This document shows positions 25,801-33,011 of a stretch of DNA of 64,000 nt, piece by piece; position 1 is the first letter of the stretch; each line of letters begins with the position of its first letter. The notes under the pieces are model-generated. The model saw only the letters and a program-made list of their open reading frames with translations, was not told where the DNA came from and searched no databases. A program made the position numbers and the translations under genes. The stretch is from positions 3,906,001 to 3,970,000 of the forward strand of contig NZ_CP093301.1 of NCBI RefSeq assembly GCF_024362785.1, read 5' to 3'. The DNA comes from Evansella sp. LMS18. GTDB lineage: Bacteria > Bacillota > Bacilli > Bacillales > Salisediminibacteriaceae.

Positions 25801-27755
25801 ATGGAAGAAGCGTGACAACAAGACTTCTCCCTCACACATCAAAGGTGGGACAGCCGTTATCCTTGTCCGTGAAAGGACTATCCTATGGTTCCACAAGCGA
25901 AATTCAAGTCATAAACCAGCAGACAGACGAACCTGTTGAAGGAGCGGAAGTTCACATATTAGATCCGGACCTTAGTTTATTGACTATTGATGAGGATACA
26001 CCAGTTTACAGTGCTATTGGCGGAACTGTTACAGGAGAGGCGCTGGCAGGTGACCGTTATTTATTTAGCGAAACAAGACAAAATTATTACAGAATCTATT
26101 TGCCTGACGGCTCAAGAGGCTGGGTTTCTTCATCTGCTGCAAGCACAGAGGACTGGGGAACACCACTCGGCATCACGGACAATAATGGGGTGTTTATAAC
26201 AGATACACTGGCATTATCCGTTCTTACCTACAGGATCCAGGCCGTGAAAGATGAGCTTGTCAGCCAGATTGCAGAAATATCGATAGTTCCTCAGCTCGGG
26301 GGAAAAACACCTGAAAACCTTGTTTTAACATGGCAGCAGTCTCCTAAAACTACCCAGAGTTTCACATGGCGGACAGCTCCTCCTGTTGAGGGGAGTGTGG
26401 CAGAATTTGTGCCGGAAAGTGAGTTTACTGACTTTTCTGCTGATAATGTACAAAGAGCAGAAGGAAACAGCTTTTTATTTACTGATAATCTCGGAGAAAT
26501 GCGAATTCATGAAGCAGAAGCAACAGGCCTTGAACCAGGCACAACGTATATTTACCGGACAGGCAATGGTGAACCGGATGGCTGGAGTGAGTCTTATTCG
26601 TTTACAACTGAATCTGCCGGGGACGAAGCCTACACATTTTTATTCACCGCAGACAGTCAGGCTGTAACGAGAGAACAATTTAGTATATGGACAGAGCTGT
26701 TTAATAACGCACTCGTTAAACACCCGGATGCAAGATTTATGCTCCATGGGGGTGACATTGTGGAAAACGGAAATCTGCTGCAGGAATGGGAGTATTTCTT
26801 TGAGGCCTCTGAAGGATTAATTTCACGGATTCCATTCATGGCAGTCCTTGGCAACCATGATGTATACGGAGATGGAGAAGAAACCTTCCGCAGTGTGTTC
26901 CAGTATCCGCAAAACGGTCCGGAAGGCCAGGAGGAGTTTGTTTACTCATTTGAATACGGTGAGGCTAACTTTCTGATGCTTAATTCAGAATCAACAAGGG
27001 AAGAAATGGAACATCAGGCGGAATGGCTGAAAGAGGAAGTGGAAAAGTCCGACAAAACTTGGCAGATCGCAATGTTTCACAGGCCGCCTTATTTAAGTAA
27101 TCCTTTGCGCGGAGACGATTTGACGAAAGAAATCCTGGCTCCAGCACTCGAAGAAATGGGAGTGGATCTCGTGTTAGTCGGTCACGACCATGCGTATTCA
27201 CGTACTTATCCTATGTTTGACGGTGCGCCTGCGGAAGAAGGTACTGTATATATTACGGGAGGCTCTGCAGGACCAAAGTTTTACCCAGGGGAAGAGTATG
27301 ACTACATTGAAAAACTCTTTGATGAGGATATCCAGATTTTCTCAGCGTTAACAGTGGGCAGTAATGAAATCAGCCTTGAAGTAACTACAATAGACGGGCA
27401 TGTTGTAGATGTTGTGTCGTTTGAGAAGGATACAGAAGAACCGGTGAACAACCCTCCAACCATTAATAAGCCTGTTGAAAATCAAGTAAGCAATATTAAT
27501 CAACAGCTCGTTATCGATATAAGCGAAACATTTACAGACGAAGATGGGGACACTCTGGTATATTCAGTATCTTCAAGTCGTGAAGATATTGCCACAGCTG
27601 TAGTGGAAAATGAGAAATTAATAATAGACCCTGTATCCAAGGGCAGAACAGAGATTACTCTTACCGCTGATGACGGAAGAGGCGGAACTGCTGAAGACAG
27701 CTTCAATGCTGTTTTTGTCCCTGAGCAGGCGAGAGCGGGAAAGAAAAATAACTAA
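22890..27755 (+). CDS. Giant exported phosphodiester glycosidase / purple-acid-phosphatase-like fusion
   Basis: A 1621-residue exported protein. Order of parts by residue: signal peptide 1-33; NAGPA-type phosphodiester glycosidase about 110-400 (NGDFYN near 117, DGGGSSTM near 360); Ig-like repeats 405-575; a jelly-roll, carbohydrate-binding-like stretch 577-740 (EDFENGIDHWYVHG); an Ig-like segment 745-845; a cohesin-like segment 847-985; an SH3b-like segment near 1038-1085; a purple-acid-phosphatase FN3-like domain 1140-1245. Next is a metallophosphatase 1250-1505 with all five motifs (DSQ, GGDIVENG, GNHD, FHRPPY, GHDHAY), then a cadherin-like end. No anchor motif is seen. NAGPA domains cut sugar-1-phosphodiesters; together the two catalytic parts could strip GlcNAc-phosphate linkages or teichoic-acid phosphates from the wall. 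The substrate is inferred. Confidence 0.8.
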   Translation: MTGYNSKRILYVLFAVLIFLSGIPASSVQTMAADTPLSLGEIIDEWTSPVAPGVLQSTLEVESEAGKQHLHILDIEGGKEHLSFETGLSNGKVLGMQKTTEQAQSVSRGGHRVIGAINGDFYNTSNGLPIHLMIHKGEIYTSPVNRTAIGFKENGEAVIGVPQLAMSIKINGEYEDVPGQFTLNKGRGANDLVLYSETFSDSTKTSDEGTEVIVRIDEGEIRSGNKIAGTVVSVEENTGNSALEEGYIILSARGNSEALITSLSDNDQLEISFTLSDEWGEVQEAVGGNHLLVDQGEVTSEAAGAGNAVAPRTAAGIRADGSVFFAVVDGRNPGYSEGVTIKETAQLMKEYGAEKAVNLDGGGSSTMLARQPGETEADIVNVPSDGVEREVANSLLLVSNAEEGPLSQLAVLPQQLRILSGSSYSFTVKGMDEFHNPAEIEEEPDWSVENLSGSITDDGIFTAGSEAGRGRVHASAGEASGISAIEVVNELTDLAFPQSEITVDPADTIELEVSAYKDRQKVYADNEQFTWNVDGDIGTIDNDGVFTAADRTGSGTITVSYGSVEASVKVEVGKEPVILEDFENGIDHWYVHGARYTSIDMSLATAPEDPVRFGNHAMRLDYDFTGQQGTSGVYASPYERIEVEGYPERIGMWVYGDGNNQWLRAQMRDGDNNWFPVNFTENHPDGVTWEGWKYVEADVPKGRPTPLEMEIPVRYMATYDDNKTAGTLYIDQIRAVYGETNEDLINPSLTDMKPEGGSIVNTNTPEISIVASDEEGGSGIDSDSVELLINGEAVNASFDESTGEISYTPEESIADGYNVVYAAVKDLSGNPAFAEWSFHVESGGPQYRFSGPEEIYAGLEFTVELTIDEPSQLQGMNAELTFDPDIVQVVDGDPDREGVQVLIGEKFGDEQIITNEADNENGRIFLAFDNLMELGNLDIQETAAEITFSVNREAAGDFALNFVYGELAYSDGRSVTTRLLPHTSKVGQPLSLSVKGLSYGSTSEIQVINQQTDEPVEGAEVHILDPDLSLLTIDEDTPVYSAIGGTVTGEALAGDRYLFSETRQNYYRIYLPDGSRGWVSSSAASTEDWGTPLGITDNNGVFITDTLALSVLTYRIQAVKDELVSQIAEISIVPQLGGKTPENLVLTWQQSPKTTQSFTWRTAPPVEGSVAEFVPESEFTDFSADNVQRAEGNSFLFTDNLGEMRIHEAEATGLEPGTTYIYRTGNGEPDGWSESYSFTTESAGDEAYTFLFTADSQAVTREQFSIWTELFNNALVKHPDARFMLHGGDIVENGNLLQEWEYFFEASEGLISRIPFMAVLGNHDVYGDGEETFRSVFQYPQNGPEGQEEFVYSFEYGEANFLMLNSESTREEMEHQAEWLKEEVEKSDKTWQIAMFHRPPYLSNPLRGDDLTKEILAPALEEMGVDLVLVGHDHAYSRTYPMFDGAPAEEGTVYITGGSAGPKFYPGEEYDYIEKLFDEDIQIFSALTVGSNEISLEVTTIDGHVVDVVSFEKDTEEPVNNPPTINKPVENQVSNINQQLVIDISETFTDEDGDTLVYSVSSSREDIATAVVENEKLIIDPVSKGRTEITLTADDGRGGTAEDSFNAVFVPEQARAGKKNN

Positions 27756-27760
27756 TCAGC

Positions 27761-27790
27761 AGAAGGCAGCTTTCAAGCTGCCTTCTTTTA
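27761..27790 (+). terminator. Terminator after the giant exported enzyme
   Basis: AGAAGGCAGCTT and AAGCTGCCTTCT form a perfect 12-bp stem around TC, followed by TTTT. Confidence 0.9.
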
Positions 27791-28097
27791 ATAGTGGGCT
27801 GAAATGACTACGTCTTCGGACTAGTTTTTTATAGATAGTTATGAATATTCTGGAAACTAAGCATGATTTACCTATTGGCAAAAATGGTAGATTTTTAGAC
27901 TATTAAAGTAATAGAAATTTCGTCATTCAAAATAGTTTAAGAGGGGGGGAGAGACGTAAAGCCTGGAATGACGAAAATGTATATTTTGAAACTCCATTAG
28001 TATCGGGGGAGTACGTTTGTCCCCTCAAACAACACCTGTCTTTTCATAAGCAAATGAATAAATTTCTACTAATCTATTAAAAAAGAGGTGGAAGATT
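27791..28097. other. Spacer before the S15-type peptidase gene
   Basis: About 300 AT-rich bases with no gene. An 11-bp inverted repeat, TTTCGTCATTC (27918-27928) and GAATGACGAAA (27966-27976), with arms 37 bases apart, is the only notable feature. It could be an operator or a leader hairpin. Confidence 0.45.
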
Positions 28098-29984
28098 TTG
28101 CAAAAAACGAAGAAGAAGCTTATACTCGTCACTCTGATTTTTTCCTTGTTGTTCTCTGCTCCTTTCGCGGGTGGTTTTTCCGCTCTGGCCGATGATACCG
28201 GGACAGTACCTGCACATGTGGTGGAGGATGGGGTTACCCAGGAAGCCTTCTCTTATGAAGACGCAGTTAGAGAAAGTGTTTTTGTAGAAACAAACCTTGA
28301 TACAGACGGCGATGGGGTAAACGACCGTATTGCTGTGGATATCATCCGCCCTGCGGAAACAGAGGAAGGACTTGAAGTACCGGTAATTATGGTACCCAGC
28401 CCATATTACGAGAGACTTGGACGAGGAAATGAATCACAGCTGAAGGAATTTGAAGATGGTGTGCCTGTGAAGTTTCCTCTCTATTATGATAACTATTTCG
28501 TTCCGAGAGGCTATGCAGTAGCGCTTGTAGATATGATAGGCACAAACAACTCCGACGGCTGTCCAACGACTGGCGGCTACGAGGAAACAGAAGGGGTAAA
28601 AGCAGTCATCGACTGGCTTAACGGACGTGCTGATGCAGTGGACAGAGACGACAACGAAGCAGATGCATACTGGAGTACAGGTAAAGTTGGAATATACGGG
28701 AAATCGTATGATGGAACACTTGCAAATGCGGTTGCTGCTACAGGAGTAGACGGCCTTGAGACAATCGTACCGATCGTGGCTATCAGCAGCTGGTATAATT
28801 ACTACCGCCAGAATGGTGTTACCTTAAGAAACAATGGAGCAAGCGGGCTCGCCAACACAGTTGTTGCATCAGAGAGAAGAGATCTTTGCGCTCCTGTAAG
28901 AAGCGAGATTCTTGACTTAATGGATGACCCTTCCGGTAACTATAATGAGTTCTGGGACGAGCGAAACTATGTGAAAGACGTGGACAATGTAAAAGCAAGT
29001 GTATTTTTAGTACACGGATTAAACGACCTGAACGTGCAGACAAACCATTTCGGCGAGTGGTGGGAAGGTCTTGAAAAAAATGATGTGCCGAGAAAAATCT
29101 GGCTTACACAGACAGCACATACAGAGCCCTTTGATTTCCGCCGCGCGGAATGGGTAGATACGATTCACCGCTGGTTTGATCACTGGCTCCTCGGTATTGA
29201 TAACGGCATCATGGACGAGCCTATGGCAGATGTGGAAAGAGGTGCGAACGAATGGGAAACTTATGAAACGTGGCCTGCAGCTGATGCTAAGGATGTAAAC
29301 CTTCGTTTCGGTCCGGCGGCTGAAGATGGAGCTCCAGGTGTACTTACATCAGGGCCTGTACAGGGGAACAATGTGGACACGCTGGTGAACGACTGGACAA
29401 GGACTGAAACACAGCTTGTGACAAACCCGGAAGATCCAAGTGATAACAGACTAGTATTCCTCTCGGATGTTCTAACAGAGGACCTTCGAATAAGCGGAAC
29501 ACCTGAGCTTGATGTAAGGGCTACAATTAATGGGGAAGCAGCAAACCTTACAGCGTATCTTGTTGACTATGGAACAGATGAGCGTGTGAACCACCAGGGA
29601 GGCTCCAGCGGGCTGAGACAACTCGATGAGCGTGACTGCTGGGGACAAAGCACAGACAGAGACAGCGCATGCTATAGGCAGCATGAAATTCTTACACATA
29701 CAAGAGATTATGAAATCGTGACCCGCGGGTTTATGGATGCCCAAAACTATAAGAATTTCTGGGAAAGCAACCCTCTCCGTGACCATAAGCATTACCGGTT
29801 CCAGTGGGATGCGTATACGCACGACTATGTATTTAAAGAAGGCCACCGTATCGGTGTTGTCTTAGCAAGCAGCACAAGAAGCCGCACAGTACCAAACAGA
29901 GATGAAGTGGAAGTGGAAGTCCGTCTCGGCCAGAGCGGAATTACACTGCCAGTTTCCGGCGGTAAAAAAGCAGTGGATTTTTAA
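28098..29984 (+). CDS. Exported Xaa-Pro dipeptidyl-peptidase-like enzyme (S15/CocE family)
   Basis: A 628-residue protein starting at TTG 28098 after AAGAGGTGG, with a signal peptide ending near FSALA. The alpha/beta-hydrolase core shows the nucleophile in IYGKSYDGTLAN, the acid in VHGLNDLNV and the histidine in TQTAHTEPFDF, followed by the jelly-roll C-terminal domain typical of X-Pro dipeptidyl-peptidases (S15). The segment NLDTDGDGVNDRIAVDIIRP is usual for the family. It probably cuts X-Pro dipeptides from peptides outside the cell. It stands alone with its own terminator. Acyl-esterase activity (CocE type) cannot be excluded. Confidence 0.85.
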   Translation: MQKTKKKLILVTLIFSLLFSAPFAGGFSALADDTGTVPAHVVEDGVTQEAFSYEDAVRESVFVETNLDTDGDGVNDRIAVDIIRPAETEEGLEVPVIMVPSPYYERLGRGNESQLKEFEDGVPVKFPLYYDNYFVPRGYAVALVDMIGTNNSDGCPTTGGYEETEGVKAVIDWLNGRADAVDRDDNEADAYWSTGKVGIYGKSYDGTLANAVAATGVDGLETIVPIVAISSWYNYYRQNGVTLRNNGASGLANTVVASERRDLCAPVRSEILDLMDDPSGNYNEFWDERNYVKDVDNVKASVFLVHGLNDLNVQTNHFGEWWEGLEKNDVPRKIWLTQTAHTEPFDFRRAEWVDTIHRWFDHWLLGIDNGIMDEPMADVERGANEWETYETWPAADAKDVNLRFGPAAEDGAPGVLTSGPVQGNNVDTLVNDWTRTETQLVTNPEDPSDNRLVFLSDVLTEDLRISGTPELDVRATINGEAANLTAYLVDYGTDERVNHQGGSSGLRQLDERDCWGQSTDRDSACYRQHEILTHTRDYEIVTRGFMDAQNYKNFWESNPLRDHKHYRFQWDAYTHDYVFKEGHRIGVVLASSTRSRTVPNRDEVEVEVRLGQSGITLPVSGGKKAVDF

Positions 29985-29999
29985 ACATTATAATAGCAG

Positions 30000-30038
30000 A
30001 CACCTGGTCTCCATGAAAGAGGCCAGGTGTTGATTTTC
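30000..30038. terminator. Terminator between convergent genes
   Basis: ACACCTGGTCT pairs with AGGCCAGGTGT (one G-T pair) around a nine-base loop, followed by TGATTTTC. Confidence 0.8.
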
Positions 30039-30059
30039 TAATTGAATCATTTATTTTTA

Positions 30060-30689
30060 TTAAGGATGAGGCTGGATCCCGGAAGCTGCCTGCAGTTTTT
30101 CGGTGATGTCTTCGGAGTTTGAAACATGGGCCAGTAAGCCAAGGGTTGCCAGTGCTGCTTCATGGGCTTCCTGGCTGCCTGCGGAGCAGCAGTCTTCAGC
30201 AATAACTACATTATAGCCCATGTCAGAGAGAACTCTTGTCGCTGATGACACAACGATGTCAGTAGCCACGCCAAACAGAATAACGGTGTCCGCACCTGTA
30301 TCCTGAATTCTGGCAGCGAGATCAGTTCCTTCAAATGGACCCACACGCTGGCTTTCTATAACTACTTCCTTTTCCTGTGGGTGTACATCGCTAATAAAGT
30401 CAGCCCCCCATGTTCCTTTCACAAGAGCATCCGTCTGCTGGACCATCGAGAGTAACGGGCTGTTTGCGTGGAGGTCGGAATGGCCTTCTTTAAAGCATAC
30501 TGCTGCATGGATGACACATACATTATGTGTTCTTGCTTCATTTAACAAGTTCCTTGCCTTAACAACAACATTTCTCGTCTCCGCCTGTTCACCGAAAAAA
30601 TCACCGAATTTTCCATTTTTGAAAACAATATCATGCTGCATATGAAGCGACAACAAAACTGTTTTCGAAACGTCCAGGGTAAAGCTCAT
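30060..30689 (-). CDS. Isochorismatase-fold protein lacking the usual catalytic Asp and Cys
   Basis: This 209-residue protein has the cysteine-hydrolase/isochorismatase fold, with VLLSLHMQHDIVF at the start, VKGTWGADFI near the middle and the late motif LFGVATDIVVSSATR. In typical hydrolases the first motif holds an Asp (DMQ) and the last a Cys (T..CV). Here these read HMQ and TDIVV, so the standard triad is incomplete, although the lysine in VKGT is kept. It may be a divergent subfamily using other residues, or a non-hydrolytic member. The ATG at 30689 lies five bases after GGAGGG. It is monocistronic. Confidence 0.75.
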   Translation of the reverse strand: MSFTLDVSKTVLLSLHMQHDIVFKNGKFGDFFGEQAETRNVVVKARNLLNEARTHNVCVIHAAVCFKEGHSDLHANSPLLSMVQQTDALVKGTWGADFISDVHPQEKEVVIESQRVGPFEGTDLAARIQDTGADTVILFGVATDIVVSSATRVLSDMGYNVVIAEDCCSAGSQEAHEAALATLGLLAHVSNSEDITEKLQAASGIQPHP

Positions 30690-30851
30690 CAAATCCCTCC
30701 AGATTAATGTGGCTTTCAGTTAAGAGTCTAATGCAGGGGATTTATAAAGTCAAATATAATTTTAAATATTCAGAAATTTACAAAGGTGATAATAGAAGGT
30801 TTTTATATTTAGGATGGAATGGACTGAAAAACAGGACGGTAAGAATGAAAC

Positions 30852-31068
30852 AAAGGCTGGGACATTACTAAAGTGTTTAAATGAACATATCACTATAGCG
30901 GAGGAAATATACGCAGACTCCTTCGGGAGCAAAGGCAACGGTGAGACCCCGCAGGGCGAAGCCCGAGGAGGCTCACCAGCCGCCCGAGGAAAGCGAAGTA
31001 TATTTCCGTAGCGGTTTTTTATCCTTGTTCGGATTTTCAATCCATCAAAACCTTTTGTCCCAGCCTCT
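30852..31068. repeat. Dispersed Bacillaceae-type palindromic element
   Basis: Outer arms AGGCTGGGACA (30854-30864) and TGTCCCAGCCT (31056-31066) enclose inner arms GCGGAGGAAATATACGC and GCGAAGTATATTTCCGTAGC. The middle is GC-rich (GACTCCTTCGGGAGC, GTGAGACCCCGCAGGGCGAA, GAGGAGGCTCACC). I recall elements of this composition as scattered, non-coding repeats in many Bacillaceae genomes. A small plus-strand frame at 30814-31011 is a by-product. Confidence 0.65.
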
Positions 31069-31094
31069 GATTTTCTTAAATCGATTTAACTTGT

Positions 31095-31259
31095 CTACAT
31101 TGATTTTGCAGCCTCTTTAGCTGCATCTTTTCCTTTCCACAAAGCGAGGAAGGAAGAAGTAAGGAGTTTAATTTTGGCCAGAAACCCTAATTTACTCATG
31201 AGAACAAATAAACCGATTGGGAAAAATACAGCGAGAAACAGAATGTTATACCATTTCAT
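31095..31259 (-). CDS. Small membrane protein, 54 residues
   Basis: A short frame not usually reported because of its size. The ATG at 31259 is preceded by AGAGGTG at a good distance. The product opens with a hydrophobic helix (MKWYNILFLAVFFPIGLFVL) and continues with a basic amphipathic half (LAKIKLLTSSFLALWKGKD). It lies 56 bases downstream of the SpoIIAA-like gene on the same strand and may share its transcript. The function is unknown. Confidence 0.6.
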   Translation of the reverse strand: MKWYNILFLAVFFPIGLFVLMSKLGFLAKIKLLTSSFLALWKGKDAAKEAAKSM

Positions 31260-31315
31260 TGTTCTTCACCTCTTTCAGAAAGAATGTTTTGTATTTTGAC
31301 AGAGCTGAGTGTGGG

Positions 31316-31681
31316 CTATTCCAGGACCCAGTCGAGAGCCCTCTCCTCCTCACTTAGCTCAAATCTCTTAATTTCAGTGTCAGAAGCAGATCCAATGAGT
31401 TTAGCAGCCGCTTCAAAGGCTTTGCTGTCTCCGACAATTGCATATTTTTCAATGTGTTCCAGATTATCCTTCGCAAAACTGATCCTGTCAGTAATACTCG
31501 AAACTTCCCGTACCGGAAGCTCATGGAATTTAACTAATAACCTGATATTTCCGTGCTCGTCCATTCGGTTTTTCATAAGCTGTGCAGCTTCGTTGAATTC
31601 TTCTTCCGTGACATCTTCTTTTACTTCAAAAGCAGTCAGCTTGCCGCCGCTCACTGGAAGTTCTTTAATCAATACATTCAC
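31316..31681 (-). CDS. SpoIIAA/STAS-like protein
   Basis: A 121-residue cytosolic protein starting at GTG 31681 with GGAGGTG overlapping. The pattern LTAFEVKEDVTEEEFNEAA, then IRLLVKFHELP and a YAIVGDSKAFEAAAKL strand-helix, fits the SpoIIAA-like (STAS/SEC14) family of small lipid- or nucleotide-binding domains. No partner kinase is nearby. Its role is unknown. Confidence 0.7.
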   Translation of the reverse strand: MNVLIKELPVSGGKLTAFEVKEDVTEEEFNEAAQLMKNRMDEHGNIRLLVKFHELPVREVSSITDRISFAKDNLEHIEKYAIVGDSKAFEAAAKLIGSASDTEIKRFELSEEERALDWVLE

Positions 31682-31817
31682 CTCCGCTTTTTAATCTAAT
31701 ACCCTTAAGATTTATTTTTAAAAGGATTATTTTTATCATGGAACATGCTCTTTGCAGCTATGTTAAAATAATGGATTTTTCGGGAAAACCTAGTTGATAA
31801 GTGCAGGAGGTGGTATT

Positions 31818-32942
31818 TTGTCAGTTTTAAAAGATTTCGTTAATAAAAATAAAACACAAATTCAAGAAGACTTAATCAACGTAGTTAAGGCAGAGTCACC
31901 AACTCACGATAAAAAGCTTGTAGATGAGTGCGGTATTTTGCTTATTGATTTATTTAAAGAAAGACTTGGCGCAGATCCATATGTGCATGTACAAGTGGAG
32001 CGGGGGAATCACCTTTGCTTTACTATTGGAAAAGGAAGTAAAAAAATCCTCATCCTGGGCCACTTTGATACTGTCTGGGAAAAAGGCCAGCTGCCGATCC
32101 GGATTAAAGACGAAAAGTTCTACGGCCCGGGGGTGCTGGATATGAAAGCTGGAATTATCCAGTCCATGTGGGGCGTAAAAGCATTATGGGATAATGACTT
32201 GCTTCATGATAAAGAAATTACCTTTCTATTAACCTCGGACGAAGAGGTGGGAAGCGGAACTTCAAGAGAAATCATCGAGGAACGTGCAAAGGAAAATGAC
32301 GCAGTGTTAGTAATGGAGACACCGGATTCAGGGACAGGTGCCGCAAAAACAGGCAGAAAAGGTGTAGGCAATTATAAATTGAAGATTAAAGGAAAAAGTT
32401 CTCACTCTGGCGCCCACCATGAAGAAGGAATCAGCGCCATCAAGGAGCTGGCACAGCAGATTATACTTCTGGAAAATATGACAGATTATGAAAAAGGCAC
32501 CACTGTTAACACAGGCGTTATTAGCGGAGGGAGACGGTCAAATATAGTTCCTGACTATGCGGAAGCTACAGTGGATCTCCGGGTGAAAACAATGGAAGAA
32601 GCATACAGAATGGGGCAGTTACTAACTACATTAAAACCTTTTACGCCTGGCATTGAGCTGGAAGTGGAAGGAGGAATGAACAGGCCTCCTATGGAACGTA
32701 CAGAAACAAATGTTGAATTATTCCACAAAGCAAGGGAAGCTGCCCTTGAAACAGGATTTCAGCTGGAGGAGTCACAAGTAGGAGGGGCGAGTGACGGGAA
32801 CTTTACCGCTGCGCTGGGAGTTCCCACACTTGATGGATTAGGAGTTCCCGGGGAAGGCCCTCATGCCGAGTACGAACATATACTCATAAACGAGCTTCCG
32901 GGAAGAACAGAGTTTATAGCCAATTTTATAAAAAAGTTATAA
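31818..32942 (+). CDS. M20-family metallopeptidase (glutamate carboxypeptidase type)
   Basis: About 374 residues, cytosolic. Zinc-site motifs are all present: GHFDTVW, GPGVLDMKAGI, TSDEEVGS (the catalytic Glu), METPDSG and, at the end, GPHAEYEHI. The middle segment SSHSGAHHEEGISAI belongs to the lid domain. The start is TTG 31818, seven bases after AGGAGG; a TTG at 31794 has no ribosome site. CPG2-like M20 enzymes release C-terminal glutamate or act on acylated amino acids. In this neighbourhood, breakdown of imported wall peptides is conceivable but not shown. Confidence 0.87.
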   Translation: MSVLKDFVNKNKTQIQEDLINVVKAESPTHDKKLVDECGILLIDLFKERLGADPYVHVQVERGNHLCFTIGKGSKKILILGHFDTVWEKGQLPIRIKDEKFYGPGVLDMKAGIIQSMWGVKALWDNDLLHDKEITFLLTSDEEVGSGTSREIIEERAKENDAVLVMETPDSGTGAAKTGRKGVGNYKLKIKGKSSHSGAHHEEGISAIKELAQQIILLENMTDYEKGTTVNTGVISGGRRSNIVPDYAEATVDLRVKTMEEAYRMGQLLTTLKPFTPGIELEVEGGMNRPPMERTETNVELFHKAREAALETGFQLEESQVGGASDGNFTAALGVPTLDGLGVPGEGPHAEYEHILINELPGRTEFIANFIKKL

Positions 32943-32973
32943 TACTGGTACGCTGTCTGGAAAAAACCAGAGA

Positions 32974-33009
32974 AAAGGAACAGTGCAATTATACACTGTT
33001 CCTTTGTAA
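32974..33009. terminator. Bidirectional terminator between convergent peptidase genes
   Basis: AAAGGAACAGTG (32974-32985) pairs perfectly with CACTGTTCCTTT (32994-33005). The stem sits between convergent M20 and M14 genes and is flanked by A and T tracts usable on both strands. Confidence 0.85.
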
Positions 33010-33011
33010 CT

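Noticed and set aside
31284-31694. 136-codon plus-strand frame
   Set aside because: It is a serine-rich antisense shadow of the SpoIIAA-like gene, which has the proper start, ribosome site and family pattern.
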